A DNA stretch of 64,000 bases from contig NZ_JAOWKY010000001.1 in NCBI RefSeq assembly GCF_025751435.1, positions 1,224,001 to 1,288,000 of the forward strand. The letters run 5' to 3'. The position numbers and the translations under genes were made by a program. Below the pieces are notes generated by a model. That model ran no database searches and was not told where the DNA came from. It saw only the letters and a program-made list of their open reading frames with translations. Below are positions 63,336 through 64,000 of the stretch, piece by piece; the first letter of the stretch is position 1, and each line of letters starts with the position of its first letter. Source of the stretch: Albidovulum marisflavi (GTDB lineage: Bacteria > Pseudomonadota > Alphaproteobacteria > Rhodobacterales > Rhodobacteraceae).

Positions 63336-63554
63336 TTAGCCTGCGCGCGTGCCGACGCGCGCAGAGTGCCTGCGTTCCTTGGCCTGATCGCCTGGCAGCA
63401 GGTGCAGGCTGACAAGGCCCAGAAGCGCGATGGCCGCGCCGCCAAACGACCATATCAGGAATCCGGCCCAGAGAGGAGCGCCGTAAACGAACGAAGCCAC
63501 CAGCCCAGCGGCCAGTCCCAGCACCCATCCGAATATCAGCATTCCAAGATACAT
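63336..63554 (-). CDS. Small two-helix membrane protein
   Basis: 72 residues: MYLGMLIFGWVLGLAAGLVA and FLIWSFGGAAIALLGLVSLH are two membrane helices, followed by a basic tail (KERRHSARVGTRAG). No family named. It lies 40 bases upstream of the TerB-like gene on the same strand and may be in the same transcript. Confidence 0.65.
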   Translation of the reverse strand: MYLGMLIFGWVLGLAAGLVASFVYGAPLWAGFLIWSFGGAAIALLGLVSLHLLPGDQAKERRHSARVGTRAG

Positions 63555-63832
63555 TCTGCGCCCCCGCGTCAGATCGTGATCATAAATCAGCTTGATTGGC
63601 GATTAGGGCAAAATTTTGGCGGCACGCGAAAAAGCGCGCCTGCGCATGCTGCATTTCGGCAAAATGCAGCCGAGTCCCTTTGTGGTCCCTTGGGAAATGC
63701 AGCGTTTTTGTATTGGAAACTTTGATTGGTTGCGTTCCGAGGCGGGGAACTGGCAAGGACCTTGCGCGGTTTCAAGAGGGCGGTGCCGCCAAATGTCAGG
63801 TCGGGGCAGCCAAATGTCGCGACATTGGCGAC
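63555..63832. promoter_or_regulatory. Palindrome-rich intergenic region
   Basis: 278 bases without a convincing gene. It holds CAAAATTTTG (63609-63618, perfect palindrome), CTGCATTT-N5-AAATGCAG (63649-63669, perfect) with a third AAATGCAG near 63695, two direct copies of GCCAAATGTC about 21 bases apart (from 63788), the second continuing into GACATTGGC as an imperfect palindrome. This density suggests several regulators act here on the minus-strand genes downstream. Confidence 0.45.
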
Positions 63833-64000
63833 TCAACGGCGCAGGCAAGGGCGCCCGTCTACGCGGCTTGTGCCCCTATCTCCCGCCTTCTCCAGAACCG
63901 TTCGAGCGGCCATCGTGATCAGGCAATTCCATTCATCCTGCCGGTCCGGGTTCGGGGTCTCAAGGACGGCGCGGACGCCGAGGACCGGTGTGCCGTCAAG
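63833..64000 (-). CDS. 3' end of an unidentified gene, cut by the window edge
   Basis: An open minus-strand frame enters from the right edge and ends at TGA 63833-63835. The visible 55 residues read LDGTPVLGVRAVLETPNPDR, then QDEWNCLITMAARTVLEKAG and a basic end with RVDGRPCLRR. Nothing identifies it. It could be a chance open frame in high-GC DNA. Confidence 0.35.
   Translation of the reverse strand, partial: LDGTPVLGVRAVLETPNPDRQDEWNCLITMAARTVLEKAGDRGTSRVDGRPCLRR

Noticed and set aside
63616-63918. Plus-strand open frame of 100 codons at the right edge
   Set aside because: No ribosome-binding site, skewed composition (many Trp, Met, Arg) and it runs through the palindrome-rich gap.

Overview
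The window is high-GC, densely packed DNA from an alphaproteobacterium, almost certainly a member of the Rhodobacterales (Rhodobacteraceae/Roseobacter group). This is inferred from a phaZ-phaC-phaP-phaR polyhydroxybutyrate cluster with CTGC-N3-GCAG boxes, folB-folP-glmM in a row, ParE, ThyX in place of ThyA, SdhE, an LdtR-like MarR regulator, and many small proteins typical of that order. The genus cannot be named from the sequence. No rRNA, tRNA, CRISPR array, insertion sequence or prophage was seen.

Layout. 1-10.5 kb holds core metabolism: a cell-wall hydrolase, folate genes (folB, folP), glmM, ilvC with two divergent Lrp/AsnC regulators, a class V aminotransferase, a UbiH-type hydroxylase and a HAD phosphatase. 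10.6-16.3 kb holds a GntR regulator and a three-gene minus-strand cluster of unknown role: a CpXC zinc-knuckle protein, a 965-residue helical protein ending in an HEIGH zincin-like domain, and a 421-residue protein with a duplicated 57-residue repeat. 16.4-27.3 kb is a complete 2-aminoethylphosphonate (AEP) system: LysR regulator, PhnW, PhnA, PhnY, a PbfA-like class III enzyme, and a PhnS2-T2-U2 type ABC importer. 27.3-28.2 kb is an AT-rich patch with a DUF3800 gene broken by one in-frame TGA. 28.2-41.4 kb is mostly housekeeping: parE, a methyltransferase, GST, PPK2, GNAT, MATE, aspartate aminotransferase, XRE-SdhE, LdtR-like/DUF1287, a tandem DUF1194 pair, a VOC protein and thyX. A second AT-rich patch (41.4-42.2 kb) directly behind thyX encodes a RiboL-PSP-HEPN family protein.

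42.2-46.2 kb holds small secreted proteins, an Spx/ArsC-like protein, a cold-shock protein and a bufferin-type RiPP operon (BufA precursor, MNIO/DUF692 BufB, DUF2063 BufC, DoxX). 46.4-53.7 kb holds thrS, an alpha/beta hydrolase and the PHB cluster. 53.7-62.0 kb is a minus-strand amine or amino-acid catabolic region: FAD amine oxidase, two glutamine-synthetase-like ligases, a class I amidotransferase and an ABC importer, with a TTTGATCAAA palindrome repeated in its gaps. The end carries a PhnD-like protein without a signal peptide, a TerB-like protein, a small membrane protein, a palindrome-rich gap and the 3' end of an unidentified gene.

How the parts work together. The AEP importer and PhnWAY/PbfA convert AEP, and probably its 1-hydroxy derivative, to acetate, phosphate and ammonia or transferred nitrogen. 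A perfect LysR-type T-N11-A palindrome lies in the LysR/phnW gap and an AT-rich inverted repeat precedes the importer. The PHB genes share PhaR-type boxes, and the same 17-nt box occurs 18 kb away in front of a GNAT-MATE gene pair. Stem-loops follow the gene for the most abundant component (binding protein or RiPP precursor) in three separate operons, suggesting a common way of over-producing it. The least explained part is the CpXC/HEIGH/repeat cluster at 11.3-16.3 kb.
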